Shown here piece by piece: positions 16,211-23,834 of a stretch of 25,019 bases of DNA. How positions within the stretch are numbered: the stretch's first letter is position 1; every line of letters starts with the position of its first letter. A model generated the notes under the pieces. It was not told the DNA's origin. It was given only the letters and a program-made list of their open reading frames with translations, and searched no databases. Location: the NCBI GenBank assembly GCA_934462705.1, contig CAKSIH010000010.1, positions 1 to 25,019 on the forward strand, read 5' to 3'. The DNA is from an uncultured Eubacteriales bacterium. Its GTDB lineage: Bacteria > Bacillota > Clostridia > Oscillospirales > Acutalibacteraceae. Both the position numbers and the translations under genes were made by a program.

Positions 16211-17876
16211 TATTTTGCACCCCTTTTTTTGACACATAAAGTACCTTCTTCATCATGCATCCACCGGCTATATACTTATATGTAACGCATTTTTGGCAGT
16301 GCCGGCATTTATTACTGTCTATTTTATAATGACCATTATTAATTGAGATTGCACCAAAAGAACATACTGATTCGCATTTTCTGCAAGATCTGCAGGCATT
16401 GTATTTAATAATTTGATAGCCTACTTTTCTCCTTAAATCAGTATGATTTTTCACGTTCATTGTCTTGATCTTTACTTTATATTGTCCTGTCCCATCGTTA
16501 AAATCCTGAATTGAGAGTATCGGCACATTTGATTTAATATCTAAAATTAACACTTCATTTATCAGTCTTCTTCCAAGCTCTTTTGAAATTTTTCCAAACG
16601 GAACAAATAGGTTTATAAACTCATCACAAACAGGCTTTTTTAATAAATAGACCTGTGCATTTTCATCATTTGTGCAAGAATCGGCAATGATTTCTGTATC
16701 ACTTGCGGTGTCTAAACCACTCCCGCCCTGACGTGCTGTCCATTTAGCTTCATCAACGTAAACTTCTGAATCAGGCTTTCCGATTGATTTTGCAAAGTCT
16801 ATTAATTGATTTCTCCAAGCGGTCGCTTCCTTTGGAAAATAAATTTGCGTTAAAAATGTTGTTCTTGATGAGTTATTAGGGCATGGCCAGCATCCGATTC
16901 GGTTATATCCAAGACGATAAGCAAAATTAAAGTCTATTTTTTCAGATAAAATGTAGTTCCAGATATCTGCATCCGACCAATGAAAAATCGGTGAAGCGGT
17001 TATTTGTTGCTGTATTTTTCTATGTTTTGGGTCAATCGTCAGGCGTTCATATTTACTTCTCATTGAGGACTCACATGCACGAATTCCGTTAAATGAGAGT
17101 ACCGTTTTATCTCCATATAATGCGTTTATCACTCTCGATATCGGGCTTGATTTAAACATCGTACAACACCAACGCATCTTTTTAGCGGGCGGGCCTATAT
17201 CTTTACAGACTTCAAAAAAGTCTTGTTCTGTGTTTTTAGCTGTCTTAAATATAGTCTGTGGATGATTTTTTATAAACCTATTTACATAATCATATGTAAT
17301 ATCAAACTCAAGAGTTGTATCTCCAAATATATGAACCATATTAGGATTTGCCAAAGCTCTAACTACTAAATCTGAGCACACAGTAGAGTCTTTTCCTCCC
17401 GAAAAGGAGATAAACATATTTTTGTTTTTAAGATATTGCGCCGCAGATTCTATAAAGCCATATGCCTCATATTTTAGGTCGTCCAACCGTTTTTTATTGG
17501 CCTTAATAAACCTACTAATAAACAGATTAAAATGCTCATATGAGTTACCACTTTTATATTTATCTATTTGTTCTCTGACTTTTGCAGCATTTTCAAAAGA
17601 ATATAAGTACTTTGGTATTAAATATGATTCGCCGTCAATGTAGTACCTACCTGATTTTGATGCCCAAATAGAGCTTTTTTCAAATTCAAATGGATTTGCA
17701 ATTAGAATTTCAATAAATAGCCTTTCTTCAGGAAAAACAGGGCGCACATCACTACACATGTATTTTGCTGTATTCTCACACAACTTACACGCAGCTGCCT
17801 TATCTGAGCTATCACTAATAACAGGAATCTTGCAACTTTTGCACCAGTAAACTTTTGTTTTTTTCTCCTTAAACAT
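16200..17876 (-). CDS. DndC-like PAPS-reductase-family ATP pyrophosphatase with zinc ribbon and ferredoxin domain
   Basis: A 558-aa protein from ATG 17876 (MFKEKK), which has GAGGTG upstream. Three parts can be seen. First, an N-terminal zinc ribbon (C12, C15, C30, C33). Second, an adenylating ATP-PPase domain with PP-loop SGGKDS (159-164), GDTTLEFDITYDYV, a CC pair in RWCCTMFK, NGIRACESSMRS, HWSDADIWNYI and GCWPC. Third, a C-terminal ferredoxin-like part with Cys groups CRSCRKCESVC and CRHCQKC. The ATP-PPase and the HWSDADIW segment are those of PAPS reductase/DndC proteins, but the CysH C-terminal active-site Cys motif is not evident, so sulfate assimilation is unlikely. ATP-PPases of this group activate an oxygen or phosphate as an adenylate for sulfur replacement. 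With a desulfurase in the operon, thiolation of DNA or RNA is the best guess. It heads the five-gene operon. Confidence 0.82.
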   Translation of the reverse strand: MFKEKKTKVYWCKSCKIPVISDSSDKAAACKLCENTAKYMCSDVRPVFPEERLFIEILIANPFEFEKSSIWASKSGRYYIDGESYLIPKYLYSFENAAKVREQIDKYKSGNSYEHFNLFISRFIKANKKRLDDLKYEAYGFIESAAQYLKNKNMFISFSGGKDSTVCSDLVVRALANPNMVHIFGDTTLEFDITYDYVNRFIKNHPQTIFKTAKNTEQDFFEVCKDIGPPAKKMRWCCTMFKSSPISRVINALYGDKTVLSFNGIRACESSMRSKYERLTIDPKHRKIQQQITASPIFHWSDADIWNYILSEKIDFNFAYRLGYNRIGCWPCPNNSSRTTFLTQIYFPKEATAWRNQLIDFAKSIGKPDSEVYVDEAKWTARQGGSGLDTASDTEIIADSCTNDENAQVYLLKKPVCDEFINLFVPFGKISKELGRRLINEVLILDIKSNVPILSIQDFNDGTGQYKVKIKTMNVKNHTDLRRKVGYQIIKYNACRSCRKCESVCSFGAISINNGHYKIDSNKCRHCQKCVTYKYIAGGCMMKKVLYVSKKGVQNNAD

Positions 17877-18225
17877 ACCGCACCTCATAAGTATTGGTTT
17901 ATTTATAAATAAATTTTAAAAACCATCTACTTATAGGTTATAAAAGTTCTGTTTTTGCTCTTTTGAAACAAATTAATGTAAAAATATCACAACATTTAAA
18001 TTGTAAATTCGTATATCCTATTTTTAAATTTATTCCATATCAATTTACTTATAAAAACTTCTTTTAAATTCTTGCATTAAAATATTAATTTTGTTTTAAA
18101 TTTTTAATTAATAAGCATTCATCAATTATATCAAGATTTATTTGTAAACTTGTACAAATAGAAATTATATAATGGTAAAATTTATTAAATTCGACGTTTT
18201 TAGATAAAAAAGGAAATATCCCTTG

Positions 18226-18266
18226 AAAACAATACATTTTTATTGTAAAATGATAAAAACAATACA
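18226..18266 (+). repeat. Direct repeat pair upstream of the RiPP operon, possible activator site
   Basis: AAAACAATACA occurs at 18226-18236 and again at 18256-18266, 30 bases apart start to start (close to three helix turns), each followed by an AT-rich tail. A TATTGT between them makes an inverted half-site with the first copy. They end 12 bases before the first -10-like box, which is where an activator for bacteriocin genes would bind. No regulator gene is adjacent. Confidence 0.4.
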
Positions 18267-18277
18267 ATTTGTTGAGA

Positions 18278-18294
18278 TATAATAACTATATAAT
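18278..18294 (+). promoter_or_regulatory. Candidate -10 boxes for the RiPP operon
   Basis: Two TATAAT matches lie at 18278-18283 and 18289-18294. Neither has a good -35 at 16-18 bases, so transcription may rely on an activator at the AAAACAATACA repeats. The second box lies about 63 bases before ATG 18357. Confidence 0.35.
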
Positions 18295-18356
18295 CGTATC
18301 AATCAAACAATTTTCTTAATAAGAATTATTATTGTTGTTGAAAGGAGAGGAAATGT

Positions 18357-19637
18357 ATGTTTTTAAAACTTACAGAAAATTCATATATTAAATATAAACC
18401 GTCTATATACATATACAGTTTATACAAAGATGGAATAAGGGATTCATTTGTCATAAATGAAACAGCAAGCAGTATATTAGAATTATGCAATGGGGCTAAT
18501 ACTTTAGATGACATAATTTTACTTTTAAAGGAAAAATATAATGATACCGAAGAAAATGTTAGGAATAATGTAATCGAATTTCTGCAACCATTTATAAATA
18601 ATGAATTTGTGCAAGAGGTTGAAACTAAAAACTTTGCTAATATTATTAAAGGAGATAAAAACATAGCTTATCCTGAAGCAATCGTCTGGGAACTGACTGA
18701 CTATTGTCCTCTAAACTGCCGGCATTGTTATTTACCTAAGAAAAACAATAATGTATTTTCTAAAGAGGAAATAGACAATATCTTAGATGTGATTGATAGA
18801 ATGGGTATTAGTCAGGTTCAATTGACCGGCGGTGAAGCTTTAACGCATCCTCATATTGACTATATAATACATCAGTTTATAAAAAGAGGCATCATAACTA
18901 CAATATCCACTAGTGGAATGATCTTAAACGATCGTATATTAAATGCATTGGATGAATTAAAACTTGTTAGGGGAAGCTGTTGTAAAGTTAGTCTGGATGG
19001 AAATCAAACTACACACAATTATATCCGCCAAAATGAAAATTCATACAATAATGCTATTACATTTATAAAAAGTATAATCAATAGAGGAATAGAATGCCAA
19101 ATTGGAAGCGTTGTATTAAATCAATCTAAAGAAGAAATTGAAGAATTAACTGCCTTGGTAAGAGATTTAGGTGTTTCCTTACTTGAATTAACCTTAATTG
19201 TTGATCAGGGAAATGCTAAACAAAATCAATTACAGTCAAATATGTCAATACAAGATTTTCATGCGTTTTTGTGTGAAATAAAACAAAAATATGAAAACAG
19301 CAGATTTTTCCTAAAAACTCCTTGCACCCTAACTCAAAAAAATTGTGGTGCAGGTTACACTATGATATGTATAAAAGCTAATAAAAATATCTCACCTTGC
19401 CCTATATTAGAAATGAAACTTGGAAATTTAAAAGAAGAGTACATAGAAGATATTATTGCTCGTTGTTCTATAAACTTTCAAGATTTAGTTGCTCCATGTA
19501 ATGAAACTTGTGGCAATTGTGAACGATATGAAATCTGTAAATCATGTATTGCTCAAGCTACCATTAACAAAGATAAGGTTTCCAACTGTAAATGGTATGA
19601 GTCAGAAAATAAATTATTGAAACCTTATTTAAATTAG
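18357..19637 (+). CDS. Radical SAM/SPASM peptide maturase with PqqD-like recognition domain
   Basis: A 426-aa RiPP-modifying enzyme. Residues of about 1-90 (FVINETASSILELCNGA...DDIILLLKEKYN) form a PqqD-like domain that binds precursor leader peptides. The radical SAM cluster motif is C117-x3-C121-x2-C124 (DYCPLNCRHCY), followed by QLTGGEALTHP (SAM-binding GGE). The C-terminal SPASM region has many Cys (CGAGYTMIC, SPCPILE, APCNETCGNCERYEICKSC, SNCKWY) for two auxiliary 4Fe-4S clusters. SPASM maturases make Cys-alpha-carbon thioethers (sactipeptides), C-C crosslinks or epimerisations. Which applies cannot be read here; two Cys in the precursor allow a thioether. Start ATG 18357 follows AAAGGAGAGG; the ATG four bases earlier opens only a short frame. 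It is the first gene of the operon. Confidence 0.88.
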   Translation: MFLKLTENSYIKYKPSIYIYSLYKDGIRDSFVINETASSILELCNGANTLDDIILLLKEKYNDTEENVRNNVIEFLQPFINNEFVQEVETKNFANIIKGDKNIAYPEAIVWELTDYCPLNCRHCYLPKKNNNVFSKEEIDNILDVIDRMGISQVQLTGGEALTHPHIDYIIHQFIKRGIITTISTSGMILNDRILNALDELKLVRGSCCKVSLDGNQTTHNYIRQNENSYNNAITFIKSIINRGIECQIGSVVLNQSKEEIEELTALVRDLGVSLLELTLIVDQGNAKQNQLQSNMSIQDFHAFLCEIKQKYENSRFFLKTPCTLTQKNCGAGYTMICIKANKNISPCPILEMKLGNLKEEYIEDIIARCSINFQDLVAPCNETCGNCERYEICKSCIAQATINKDKVSNCKWYESENKLLKPYLN

Positions 19638-19650
19638 AGGTTAAATTATT

Positions 19651-20835
19651 ATGTTTACTTACATACAAAATGTCTATGATGTAAGTTTAAGGTATATGGA
19701 AGATGAATTTGAATATTCAGTCAATTATTTTAACGGTCAAAGGTGTGAAAATGGTAATCAAGTAGAAATAAATAACTATCCTAAAAAAGTTCTTGATGTT
19801 GAAGTTAAACTTGATTTTACAGAAAATGATCTCACAAAATTAAAGTCTCTACTAAAATCTATAAACCATGAGTTAAAAAGAGAAAATATAAAATTCTCAG
19901 CAATTTTAAACCTACATAATGAAAATGTAATAATTAATGATATAGTTGATCACAGATATTATGGGTTCCTTAGGTTAATATTAAAAGATTCTTTGAATAA
20001 TACAATTATGGAAGATATTCCTATAGTAAGCTGCATTTTTGAAAAGCTGGAAGATAACATTTCGAGTTGCATTAAAAATTACATAAAAAATATTCAGTAT
20101 AAAAATTTAAGCAAAAGTAAAATGTTGTTTTCTTCTGTTCCAATAATATTGTCTCCACAAGCTTCAGGGTACTTTGCGCATGAAATACTGGGGCATCTGT
20201 TAGAAGAGGACTTTTACGATTTTTATAAAGGCAATTATAATGACTTAAAGGCATCAGAAAAACTAACTATTCACGATTCAATAGAAAATTATACAGATAT
20301 TATAGGACTCAATAAATATGATGATTTGGGTGTTCCAATAAAGCCTTTAGTCCTATTGGAAAAAGGGAAATTAGTCAATATTTTATCAATAAGTGCAGAT
20401 AAAAGTTTTGATAAAAAATTATACGGTGCAGCCAGAAGAGAAAATTACAAACAAAGTGTCATACCTAGAATGAGAGGAACTTTTATCTTATCTCATGATA
20501 ATATGAATCAGACAGATATTCTGAATCAATATACAAATGCAATATTCTTAAATAAATCATACTTAGGAAGCGTTGATCCATCGACTGGAACTTACACTTT
20601 AATAGGTGATGGATTTTATGTAAAAAACGGAGAAAAGAAGAATTTTATCGGTAGTTTAAAATTAACCGGAAATATAAAAAAAGACTTACTGTCTGTTGAT
20701 TATGTCGGAAATGATTTTAAAATGTTCGGAAGTTACTGTATAAAGCTAGATCAGACGGTCAGAGTTGGTATGGGTGGTCCGACTATTAGCTTAGGTAACA
20801 TGGTAGTTGAGGGTGAAGTATATGGAAACTTGTAG
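19651..20835 (+). CDS. TldD-like metalloprotease of a RiPP cluster
   Basis: A 394-aa member of the TldD/PmbA family (peptidase U62). HEILGH at 177-182 is the HExxxH zinc motif. GSYC (Cys363), followed by RVGMGGPTISLG, fits the third, Cys, zinc ligand and the conserved GxGxPT end of TldD. TldD-TldE heterodimers degrade unfolded peptides and remove leader peptides, as for microcin B17 in E. coli (established). Next to a radical SAM maturase it should trim the 59-aa precursor. The protein is shorter than E. coli TldD, with a reduced N-terminal domain, consistent with a dedicated RiPP enzyme. ATG 19651 follows GAGGTTAA. Its end overlaps the TldE-like start by 14 bases. Confidence 0.85.
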   Translation: MFTYIQNVYDVSLRYMEDEFEYSVNYFNGQRCENGNQVEINNYPKKVLDVEVKLDFTENDLTKLKSLLKSINHELKRENIKFSAILNLHNENVIINDIVDHRYYGFLRLILKDSLNNTIMEDIPIVSCIFEKLEDNISSCIKNYIKNIQYKNLSKSKMLFSSVPIILSPQASGYFAHEILGHLLEEDFYDFYKGNYNDLKASEKLTIHDSIENYTDIIGLNKYDDLGVPIKPLVLLEKGKLVNILSISADKSFDKKLYGAARRENYKQSVIPRMRGTFILSHDNMNQTDILNQYTNAIFLNKSYLGSVDPSTGTYTLIGDGFYVKNGEKKNFIGSLKLTGNIKKDLLSVDYVGNDFKMFGSYCIKLDQTVRVGMGGPTISLGNMVVEGEVYGNL

Positions 20836-22045
20836 ATATATTGCGCACAGACTACATCAGTTTGGAATAAATCAATATAAAATAATAGAATCGAATGAAA
20901 AAAGCTTAATATATAAGGATGTCTTTGAAAATGTTAGCTATGAAAATTTCTATTTAACTGAAATATTTGTTATTTTAAGGATTAAAAATAAAATATCTAC
21001 GTTTATATTATCACCGGATACAAGTCCAGACTTAATAGATAAAATTATAGAAAAAAGTATTGCGAATGCTTTTTCACTAAAATTTAATTGGGATAACACT
21101 GACAAAATAGAGCAACCAAGTTCATCAACAAATACATTAGCAAATATCTTTGAAGAGTTTAATGTAGAATCTTACATATCTCAGGTAAAGAATGAAATAG
21201 ATAAAGTCCAAAAGGCGACATTATTAACTTTAAATACAGTAGTTAATATCAGTTCATATCAATATAGGTTAATAACCCAAGAATCAGAATATATCCAATA
21301 TCATTTTTCATCGGAATGCATTTGTCTTGAAAATAAAACTTTTAGTCAGAAAGCGTTATTACGAAATTTTACCTCAGTTGTAAATTTATCAGATAACATT
21401 ATAGAAAAACTAAATGAACGAATTAACGTTGTCCCTAAGAGAGTTGACTGTTCTACTATTCTAATAAAAAATATTGCGGTTAGTCAATTAGTAAACTCAT
21501 TTGCAAATCAGTTTTATGCAGACAATGTTTACTTAGGCAGTTCAATTATAAAAACTGACAACATAGGTAAAAGGATAATCAATAATAATATTTGTTTAAA
21601 TTCACTTCCGTATGACGGAATCATATTTGATGGAGAAGGTTCTCCTATTAATGTTAAAGTGCTTATAAAAAATGGACAACTTATAAATTTATTAAGTAAC
21701 AACAGATTTGCAAGTTATCTGGATTTAAAAGACAGTGGGAATGCAAGTTTTACATCAGATAGAAAAATTACACACCAGATATTAAAATTTAACGTTCACG
21801 AGGTATTAGATGAAACTGATTTAACACCTACTATTATTGTGAATAATATCGAGAATATGAGCATCGATTCAAGTAAGAATTCTTTTACTATGATTGCTAA
21901 TTGTAGTGATGAAAACGGTAATTACTGTACATCATTAAATTTTAATATCAGAAATTTTCTTGATAATATTTATTCAACAGATAAAAACTTAAATCTTATA
22001 GACAACGTCTATTGTCAAGATATAGTTTATAAATTGAAACTATAG
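20822..22045 (+). CDS. TldE/PmbA-like partner of the TldD protease
   Basis: ATG 20822 (METCRYIAHRLHQFG) has GAGGGTGA about six bases upstream, so I prefer it to the TTG at 20807. The 407-aa product has the TldE layout, including VPKRVDCSTILIKNIAVSQLVN, the DGEGSPINVKVLIKNGQLIN strand pair and RFASYLDLKDSGNAS. It lacks HExxxH, as TldE/PmbA proteins do. TldE forms a tunnel with TldD and is needed for its protease activity (established in E. coli). The overlap with the TldD gene suggests equal production of a heterodimer. No membrane segment or signal peptide is visible, so trimming would occur in the cytosol before export. Confidence 0.82.
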   Translation: METCRYIAHRLHQFGINQYKIIESNEKSLIYKDVFENVSYENFYLTEIFVILRIKNKISTFILSPDTSPDLIDKIIEKSIANAFSLKFNWDNTDKIEQPSSSTNTLANIFEEFNVESYISQVKNEIDKVQKATLLTLNTVVNISSYQYRLITQESEYIQYHFSSECICLENKTFSQKALLRNFTSVVNLSDNIIEKLNERINVVPKRVDCSTILIKNIAVSQLVNSFANQFYADNVYLGSSIIKTDNIGKRIINNNICLNSLPYDGIIFDGEGSPINVKVLIKNGQLINLLSNNRFASYLDLKDSGNASFTSDRKITHQILKFNVHEVLDETDLTPTIIVNNIENMSIDSSKNSFTMIANCSDENGNYCTSLNFNIRNFLDNIYSTDKNLNLIDNVYCQDIVYKLKL

Positions 22046-22079
22046 TTTTACCTGTTAACTTGAAGGGAGGTGATTTAAC

Positions 22080-22259
22080 ATGGAAAAACCAGCAATTTTA
22101 GGTGTAGGTCAACAAGCACAAGCTACATGGTGCGCCGCTAATGGCAATGCCGGTCTTCTTCTTGCCGGAGGAGGAGGCTACATAGCAGGTACATTTGCTG
22201 CCGCTGCATGTACTATTCCTGCACTTGCTATAGTAAAATTAGGCGGAGCTGCCGCATAA
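22080..22259 (+). CDS. RiPP precursor peptide, Ala/Gly-rich with two Cys (59 aa)
   Basis: ATG 22080 lies seven bases behind AAGGGAGGTG, the strongest ribosome site of the window, as expected for an abundant peptide. The product begins MEKPAILGVGQQAQATW, then has C18, a Gly-rich LLLAGGGGYIAGTF, an AAAAC run with C44, and the end IVKLGGAAA. It is almost uncharged and hydrophobic after residue 24, like membrane-active bacteriocins. No long acidic leader is seen, so the leader is short (perhaps residues 1-16) or cleavage falls at the Gly run. It is the last gene of the radical SAM-TldD-TldE operon and is followed three bases later by a strong terminator. Two Cys fit one disulfide or two thioether bridges. 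Its similarity to a known RiPP class could not be tested. Confidence 0.75.
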   Translation: MEKPAILGVGQQAQATWCAANGNAGLLLAGGGGYIAGTFAAAACTIPALAIVKLGGAAA

Positions 22260-22261
22260 AC

Positions 22262-22289
22262 AAAAAAGACTGCTTTTGCAGTCTTTTTT
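22262..22289. terminator. Strong bidirectional terminator between the RiPP and ABC operons
   Basis: AAAAAAGACTGC (22262-22273) and GCAGTCTTTTTT (22278-22289) pair perfectly around TTTT. T-runs occur on both strands, so it ends the precursor transcript and the convergent permease transcript (stop at 22295). Confidence 0.9.
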
Positions 22290-22294
22290 GTTAT

Positions 22295-22918
22295 TTATAA
22301 GTCTTTCTTTAAGAATATTTTTTTTGAAATGTTTACCGAAACTATAAAGAACATTAATATTAAAACCATTGTTAAAATAAATATTGATTGGCTGTCGATA
22401 TTTATTTTGTTGCTTATTTCACAACATAAAATCTCATATGGTAAAAAGAATATAAATGATTTAAATGCAAACGAATTTCCTGTATCACACTTAAAACTTA
22501 TTGGCACTAACACAAATATTAACGTAAAATCGAATAAAATTGTCTCTGTAAAAAATGCAAAATTTAATATTTCAGGATAATTTAATCCATATATTGTATT
22601 AGCCAAATTTATTATTGTAATTATAACTATAAAGCTAAAATATGTAAAATATCTTGAATAAATTATATCTTTCCTAGTATATGAGGTTGTTAAAAATAAA
22701 CTTATTCCTAATGGACTTTTTTCCTTTTTATACATTTGAAAGATAAATAAAATATATATTCCCATCATTGTTGATATAGCCAAACTCATACCCAATATAT
22801 CATATTGTTCTCTTTTTAAAAAAGAAACACTTATTGTACCAATCAGTCCATATAGTAGCCAAAATTTAAGCTGTAATACCTCTATAACAAATAAGTTTAT
22901 GTATTTTTTTAGTTTCAT
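22295..22918 (-). CDS. ABC-2-type transporter permease (second permease)
   Basis: A 207-aa protein with about six hydrophobic segments (FWLLYGLIGTISVSFL, TMMGIYILFIFQM, YFSFIVIITIINLAN, TILFDFTLIFVLVPI, FFLPYEILCCE and a last one near the C-terminus). It lacks a signal peptide. The cytosolic loop TTSYTRKDIIYSRY is identical to that of the other permease (23835-24473), marking a gene duplication and the coupling loop typical of ABC2_membrane_5/YtrC-like permeases. Start ATG 22918 has AAGGTGAT upstream. It is the last gene of the permease-ATPase-permease operon, convergent with the RiPP genes. Export of, or protection from, the mature peptide is inferred from neighbourhood. Confidence 0.75.
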   Translation of the reverse strand: MKLKKYINLFVIEVLQLKFWLLYGLIGTISVSFLKREQYDILGMSLAISTMMGIYILFIFQMYKKEKSPLGISLFLTTSYTRKDIIYSRYFTYFSFIVIITIINLANTIYGLNYPEILNFAFFTETILFDFTLIFVLVPISFKCDTGNSFAFKSFIFFLPYEILCCEISNKINIDSQSIFILTMVLILMFFIVSVNISKKIFLKKDL

Positions 22919-22949
22919 AATTATATCACCTTATTTCCAATCACGTTGC

Positions 22950-23819
22950 TTATTTTTTTGTTCTAAAAACATTGGCTAGCATGATATCTTCAATATCTGC
23001 TCTTTCAATTGTAGAACTCTGAAATTCAGCTTCTAATCTTTCTTTATCACCAAAATAAATACCTTTAAATTTGCCTTTTTCACGTTTGATTTTTAAGAAT
23101 AAATTTTCTTTTTCATCTGTCAACACGTCAACATTATCTCTTACTACAAAGTAAGAGTTTTCAAGTGTTTCGGTCATCTCTTGAAAAATAATTTTTCCTT
23201 TATTGATTAATATAATGTTATCTGCGACACCTTCTAGGTCTGAGGTAATGTGTGAAGAAAATAAAATACTTACACCTTCGTTTGCCAGATCTTTAAATAT
23301 CTCAATTACTTCTTCACGAACTAACGGATCAAGACCGCTTGTAGGTTCATCCATGATTAAAATTTCTGCATGATGTGACAGTGCAAGCGATAAAGAAAAC
23401 TTTACTTTCATTCCTTTTGAAAATTTTGATATTTTTTGATTAAGTGGTAAATCAAATCTTGACACTAAACTTTTAAATATTTCTTCATCCCAATTTGTAT
23501 AAGTCTTTGAAAAAATACTTTTCATTTGTTTAACAGTAAAATCAGGGTAAAAGTAGTCTCCATCAAGTAAGAATCCAATTCTATCACGAATCTTACTCTC
23601 ATTTTTTGTTGTTAACAGTTCGCCAAAAAACTTTATCTCTCCTGCATCTGGAATTACAAGCCCTGCAAGAGATTTAATAGTCGTTGTTTTTCCTGCACCA
23701 TTTATCCCAATAAATCCGGTTATCTGCCCTCTTTTTATATTAAAGCTAACATTGTCGAGTGTAAACATATCATATTTTTTTGTTAAATTAATAACTTCTA
23801 AAACTTTTTCTTTTGGCAT
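22950..23819 (-). CDS. ABC transporter ATP-binding protein (YtrB/BcrA-like)
   Basis: A 289-aa ATPase. Walker A is GINGAGKT (about 39-46), a Q-loop-like GFLLDGDYFYPDFT follows, the signature is KFSKGMKVKFSL (degenerate LSGGQ), Walker B is ILIMDEPTSGLDP, and the switch His lies in SSHITSDLEGVADN. The degenerate SKGM signature and C-terminal extension (after about 215) are as in single-ABC ATPases that work with ABC-2 permeases in peptide export or antibiotic resistance (YtrB, BcrA and PmtA types). Two permeases flank it, so a heterodimeric exporter with two copies of this ATPase is likely. ATG 23819 is preceded by AAAGGGGGA. Proximity to the precursor suggests self-immunity or export. Confidence 0.85.
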   Translation of the reverse strand: MPKEKVLEVINLTKKYDMFTLDNVSFNIKRGQITGFIGINGAGKTTTIKSLAGLVIPDAGEIKFFGELLTTKNESKIRDRIGFLLDGDYFYPDFTVKQMKSIFSKTYTNWDEEIFKSLVSRFDLPLNQKISKFSKGMKVKFSLSLALSHHAEILIMDEPTSGLDPLVREEVIEIFKDLANEGVSILFSSHITSDLEGVADNIILINKGKIIFQEMTETLENSYFVVRDNVDVLTDEKENLFLKIKREKGKFKGIYFGDKERLEAEFQSSTIERADIEDIMLANVFRTKK

Positions 23820-23834
23820 GGTAATGTCCCCCTT

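Larger units (their letters stand above)
17877..18356. other. Divergent AT-rich control region between the sulfur operon and the RiPP operon
   Basis: About 480 bases without a supported gene. The minus frame at 18085-18267 has no ribosome site and low-complexity content, so I leave it out. Near the sulfur-operon start there is a perfect 16-base AT palindrome (TTTATTTA/TAAATAAA, 17898-17913) that may be an operator or chance. On the RiPP side there are a direct repeat, -10-like boxes and the AAAGGAGAGG ribosome site (18341-18350). No tRNA-like or riboswitch-like fold is obvious. Confidence 0.5.

Noticed and set aside
8937..17876. A canonical Dnd or Ssp phosphorothioation cluster
   Set aside because: Only the desulfurase and the ATP-PPase correspond. 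I cannot recognise DndB, DndD (SMC-like), DndE, SspB, SspC or a FGH/SspE restriction part, so the name would mislead.
16200..17876. Assimilatory PAPS/APS reductase (CysH)
   Set aside because: The extra zinc ribbon and ferredoxin parts, absence of the usual CysH C-terminal Cys motif, and lack of any sulfate-assimilation neighbour do not fit.
17898..17913. Perfect 16-base AT palindrome before the sulfur operon
   Set aside because: Made only of A and T in very AT-rich DNA, where such palindromes arise by chance; kept only as a remark in the control region entry.
18085..18267. 60-codon minus-strand frame in the divergent control region
   Set aside because: No ribosome site, low-complexity hydrophobic/Lys content, and it lies over the promoter and repeats of the RiPP operon.
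22080..22259. Cys-rich clostridial peptide or SCIFF-type precursor
   Set aside because: Only two Cys in 59 residues and an Ala/Gly-rich body; those families have many Cys near the C-terminus.
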